Part shown: piece by piece, positions 7,063 through 9,320 of the stretch
Layout: the number at the start of each line of letters is the position of its first letter
Numbering within the stretch: the stretch's first letter is position 1
Origin: Chlamydiota bacterium
GTDB taxonomy: Bacteria; Chlamydiota; Chlamydiia; Chlamydiales; SLFE01
Length of the DNA stretch: 9,320 nucleotides
Assembly: GCA_011065065.1 (NCBI GenBank)
Contig: JAAKFL010000070.1
Location: 1 to 9,320 of the forward strand
Direction: 5' to 3'
Position numbers and translations under genes: made by a program
Notes under the pieces: generated by a model
What the model was told of the DNA's origin: nothing
Database searches by the model: none
What the model saw: only the letters and a program-made list of their open reading frames with translations

Positions 7063-8049
7063 TTATTTTTGTCGGATGTCTTGGATCATGACTGTGATTT
7101 CATCAATCACTGTTTGAGATTCATCATGATGTATGAAGTGCCCACTATTTTCCTGTAACAGATGTTTGCCAAGTGAGGAATCACTGGCCAGATTTTGATG
7201 AATTTGAAGGAAATCTTGATACATCGTCTGATTTTCAAATTTCTTGCCGCTTGATGTGATGACTACTAACGGAATCATTTCAAGCCCATTCTCCTGTTCG
7301 CGCATCAGCTGCAAGCTCTCGCTGAGAGCTAGATTTTCGCGATAAGCGGTCTCAAGTGTTTGTGGTCTAGAGTGATGCGATTGATAGGGTTGTTGGATAG
7401 AGGTTGGGAGATCAGGAAAGTTTTCACTGATAAAGTTGCGACTGACAAATCGATGAATCCCAAGCTTAGAAAAGAACAGGGACACTTGGTCCCAAAATCT
7501 TTCGATCACAGTGGTTCGGCTTTTCGGAAGATATTTTTCCATATCTTCGTGAATGGGATCCAGAAGGACCAATCCCACCACTTCATCAGGATAGAGGCTG
7601 GCGAAGTAGCGCATATTGAGAGCTCCGAAGCTGTGACCGACGAGAATATATGGGGGCTTTTCACCTGCTGCCTTCAGAAGTTCATGCAGTTCATAGGCCA
7701 CATTGAAGCTCGTCCGAGATCCCGCAACAGACTGACTCCATCCATACCCCGGGCGGTCAAAAGCACAGACTCGGGTTGTTTGCGCCACCTGTTCTTGAAT
7801 CAGATGCCAGTCAAGCGAATGGAATCCTAGCGCAGCATCCATCACCACTGTGGGAGTCCCTACCCCACTGCAGTTAATATGGATGGGTGTTCCAAGAACT
7901 TTCACAATCCGACCGCGGGGTTGGTAGCGGCTTTTGTCAAGAGAAGCTTGGGTCCGCTCATAAATCCACCCTAGTACCAAGGCTACAAAGCAGAACACCA
8001 CTATGACCCGTAAGATCTGAAAGAAGAATTTCCTAGACGCAGCAAACAT
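7063..8049 (-). CDS. Membrane-anchored alpha/beta hydrolase
   Basis: An alpha/beta-hydrolase-fold protein of 328 residues from ATG 8049. Residues about 10-30 (FQILRVIVVFCFVALVLGWI) form one hydrophobic segment, so the catalytic domain is probably anchored in the inner membrane and faces the periplasm; a signal peptide is the alternative. Then follow DRPGYGWS (98-105), the nucleophile elbow GHSFG with Ser140, LLDPIHED (162-169), whose Asp164 is a candidate catalytic acid, and SGHFIHHDES with the likely catalytic His304. The substrate cannot be told from sequence; family members include esterases, lipases and haloperoxidase-like enzymes. The start is uncertain: a TTG at 8067 would add six residues encoded inside the palindrome at 8050-8209, and neither start has a good Shine-Dalgarno. 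ATG 8049 is preferred as the standard codon, one base from the palindrome edge. Confidence 0.85.
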   Translation of the reverse strand: MFAASRKFFFQILRVIVVFCFVALVLGWIYERTQASLDKSRYQPRGRIVKVLGTPIHINCSGVGTPTVVMDAALGFHSLDWHLIQEQVAQTTRVCAFDRPGYGWSQSVAGSRTSFNVAYELHELLKAAGEKPPYILVGHSFGALNMRYFASLYPDEVVGLVLLDPIHEDMEKYLPKSRTTVIERFWDQVSLFFSKLGIHRFVSRNFISENFPDLPTSIQQPYQSHHSRPQTLETAYRENLALSESLQLMREQENGLEMIPLVVITSSGKKFENQTMYQDFLQIHQNLASDSSLGKHLLQENSGHFIHHDESQTVIDEITVMIQDIRQK

Positions 8050-8209
8050 ATACCCATAAAAGTTCAAGAGTTAATTTTTGGCAAAGAGAAAGCTCCCGCG
8101 ATTAGACGATAGCAAACTGCCTAATATTAATATATAAGGCAGTTTGCTATCGTCTAATCCCGGGGCTTTCTCAAAGCCAAAATTTCAACTCTTGAACTTT
8201 TATGGGTAT
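8050..8209. mobile_element. 160-bp near-perfect palindrome, MITE-like
   Basis: Two 80-nt arms meet at 8129/8130. The outer 24 nt of each arm match almost completely (ATACCCATAAAAGTTCAAGA at the left end), and 21 nt near the centre (8101-8121 against 8138-8158) are perfectly complementary. The part between aligns with small balanced indels and substitutions, and the loop is AT-rich. If the ends are placed at CCCATAAAAG (8053) and CTTTTATGGG (8206), each side is flanked by TA, as IS630/Tc1-mariner-type MITEs would be. It has no coding capacity. It lies between the divergent starts of the hydrolase and the dehydrogenase. The right arm alone also contains a 6-bp hairpin (GGCTTT CTC AAAGCC, 8164-8178). 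Calling it mobile is inference from structure; an alternative is a large regulatory hairpin. Confidence 0.7.
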
Positions 8210-8252
8210 TCTAAAGATTTCCATTTATTGGGATAATTGGCAATATGTAATT

Positions 8253-9236
8253 ATGCGTGCCATGGTTTTAGAAAAGCCCCATGAAGAATTAAAGCTTCGG
8301 GATCTCCCCATCCCAACAATCGAAAACGACCAAATCTTGATCAAAGTCAAAACTTGTGGCATTTGCAGGACCGATCTCCATATTCTTGATGGGGAGCTCA
8401 CCGAACCCAAACTTCCCTTAGTTCCCGGCCATCAAGTGGTCGGGATTGTTGAAAAGTTGGGAAGTCAAGTCACAAGTTTCCAAGTAGGTGATCGCATAGG
8501 GATTCCTTGGCTTTGGAAAAGTTGCGGAGAGTGTAAGTATTGTCAAAAAGGTTTAGAGAACCTGTGCAACCGAGCGATCTATACCGGCTACCAAGTGAAC
8601 GGTGGTTTTGCGGAGTACTGTGTGGCCAATGAGTCATTTGGATTCGCGATCCCAGAAGACTATAGTGATCTTCAAGCAGCACCTCTGATGTGCGCAGGAT
8701 TAATTGGATACCGATCTTATAAGATGACGCAAGATGCAAAGAAGATCGGTTTTTATGGATTTGGCGCCGCGGCCCACATCCTGACTCAAGTCGCCGTGTA
8801 TCAGGGCAAGGAGGTGTATGCCTTCACCCGACCTGGTGATGAAAAAACGCAACAGTTTGCAAAAAACATGGGAGCTGTTTGGGCGGGTGGCTCAGATGAA
8901 AAACCCCCTGAAACTTTAGATGCCGCCATCATATTTGCTCCGATTGGACCATTGGTCCCCGCAGCGCTCAAAGTTGTGGACAAAGGGGGTGTGGTGGTCT
9001 GTGCCGGGATTCACATGAGTGACATACCCGAGTTCCCCTATCGGGATCTGTGGGAGGAGCGGATGATTCGTTCGGTGTCGAATTTAACCAGGAACGATGC
9101 CGAGGAATTTTTAGCGCTTGCGCCGAAAGTTCCTATTAAGTCAGAGGTCACCGTCTATGAATTGGAGCAAGCGAATCAGGCGTTGGACGATCTGAGGCAT
9201 GGGCGTTTTTCTGGAGCGGCAGTGATCGTCATTTAA
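8253..9236 (+). CDS. Zinc-dependent alcohol dehydrogenase, MDR superfamily
   Basis: A medium-chain NAD(P)-dependent alcohol dehydrogenase of 327 residues, cytosolic, oxidising an alcohol or reducing an aldehyde. The N-terminal GroES-like domain carries the catalytic zinc ligands: Cys38 in CGICRTDLH (35-43), His60 in PGHQVVG, and probably Cys147 in APLMCAG. The structural zinc lobe has Cys91, Cys94, Cys97 and Cys105 (CGECKYCQKGLENLC). The Rossmann part shows GFGAAAH (169-175). The shape and length resemble the short ADH subgroup (TIGR02822 type), close to AdhP-like enzymes; the physiological substrate is unknown. The start at ATG 8253 (MRAMVLEKPHEELKL) matches the family N-terminus. An in-frame ATG at 8202 would add 17 residues beginning inside the palindrome and unlike the family. 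No good Shine-Dalgarno precedes 8253, which is 43 nt beyond the palindrome. No functional link to the iol genes is evident. Confidence 0.92.
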   Translation: MRAMVLEKPHEELKLRDLPIPTIENDQILIKVKTCGICRTDLHILDGELTEPKLPLVPGHQVVGIVEKLGSQVTSFQVGDRIGIPWLWKSCGECKYCQKGLENLCNRAIYTGYQVNGGFAEYCVANESFGFAIPEDYSDLQAAPLMCAGLIGYRSYKMTQDAKKIGFYGFGAAAHILTQVAVYQGKEVYAFTRPGDEKTQQFAKNMGAVWAGGSDEKPPETLDAAIIFAPIGPLVPAALKVVDKGGVVVCAGIHMSDIPEFPYRDLWEERMIRSVSNLTRNDAEEFLALAPKVPIKSEVTVYELEQANQALDDLRHGRFSGAAVIVI

Positions 9237-9303
9237 CCAATTCTTGGAGTGCGCAGGCAAGCCCTTACAATTATACACATCTTTTGATTGACAAAAAAAA
9301 ATC

Positions 9304-9320
9304 ACCACAGAGATCACAGA
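9304..9320 (+). repeat. Start of a related 9-nt-periodic repeat (window edge)
   Basis: ACCACAGAGATCACAGA is cut by the window edge. It has the same build as the other repeats (ACC + hexamer, ATC + hexamer) with ACAGAG in place of GCGAAG. It begins 67 nt after the dehydrogenase stop, in that gene's sense orientation, behind a run of A residues. With only 17 nt visible, membership in the same family is tentative. Confidence 0.45.

Noticed and set aside
7360..7830. 156-codon open frame on the plus strand
   Set aside because: It is antisense to the core of the alpha/beta hydrolase, including its GHSFG region; the peptide shows no recognisable motif and no ribosome binding site.
8050..8209. Ordinary rho-independent terminator
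   Set aside because: It lies between divergent gene starts, not after a gene end, and the stem is far longer than a terminator with no U-run directly after a GC-rich stem.
8202..8252. Start of the alcohol dehydrogenase at ATG 8202
   Set aside because: The extra 17 residues begin inside the palindrome and do not resemble the family; MRAMVLEK at 8253 is the usual N-terminus.

Overview
The window is bacterial, compactly organised and of moderate GC that looks below 50%. Its main content is most of a myo-inositol catabolic operon on the minus strand. I cannot name the genus. The protein types (IolE of the type common in Proteobacteria, an IolC-DUF2090 fusion, an FHS-family permease) suggest a Gram-negative bacterium. 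Legionellales-like or PVC/Chlamydiota-like genomes would fit, but this is inference only.

Layout. From about 4785 down to 1 (minus strand) run iolB, iolC (fused to a DUF2090 aldolase-like domain), iolD and the 5' part of iolE, which runs off the left edge. The last three are tightly coupled: iolC/iolD share an ATGA overlap and iolD/iolE overlap by 14 bp. These enzymes take 2-keto-myo-inositol through dehydration (IolE), ring opening (IolD), isomerisation to 5-dehydro-2-deoxygluconate (IolB), phosphorylation and, probably, aldol cleavage (both on the IolC fusion). IolG (first step) and IolA (last step) are not in the window and may lie further left. Divergent from iolB, with 63 bp between them, is a 12-TM permease of the fucose/glucose FHS family (4849-6066 +), the natural candidate for inositol uptake.

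From 6067 to 6283, between convergent genes, lies a pair of inverted 46-bp copies of a 9-nt-periodic repeat (AAAATTTAACCGCGAAG...). A 27-nt copy of the same repeat sits exactly at the iolB stop codon, and a related motif (ACCACAGAGATCACAGA) starts downstream of the last gene. All four lie just 3' of a gene and in its sense orientation, which is the most unusual pattern here.

The right half holds a 235-aa protein I do not recognise (6284-6991 -), a membrane-anchored alpha/beta hydrolase (7063-8049 -) and a zinc-dependent alcohol dehydrogenase (8253-9236 +). The last two are divergent and separated by a near-perfect 160-bp palindrome (8050-8209) that looks like a MITE flanked by TA. The palindrome abuts the hydrolase start codon, so it probably forms or disrupts the shared promoter region. 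I saw no tRNA, rRNA or CRISPR array.
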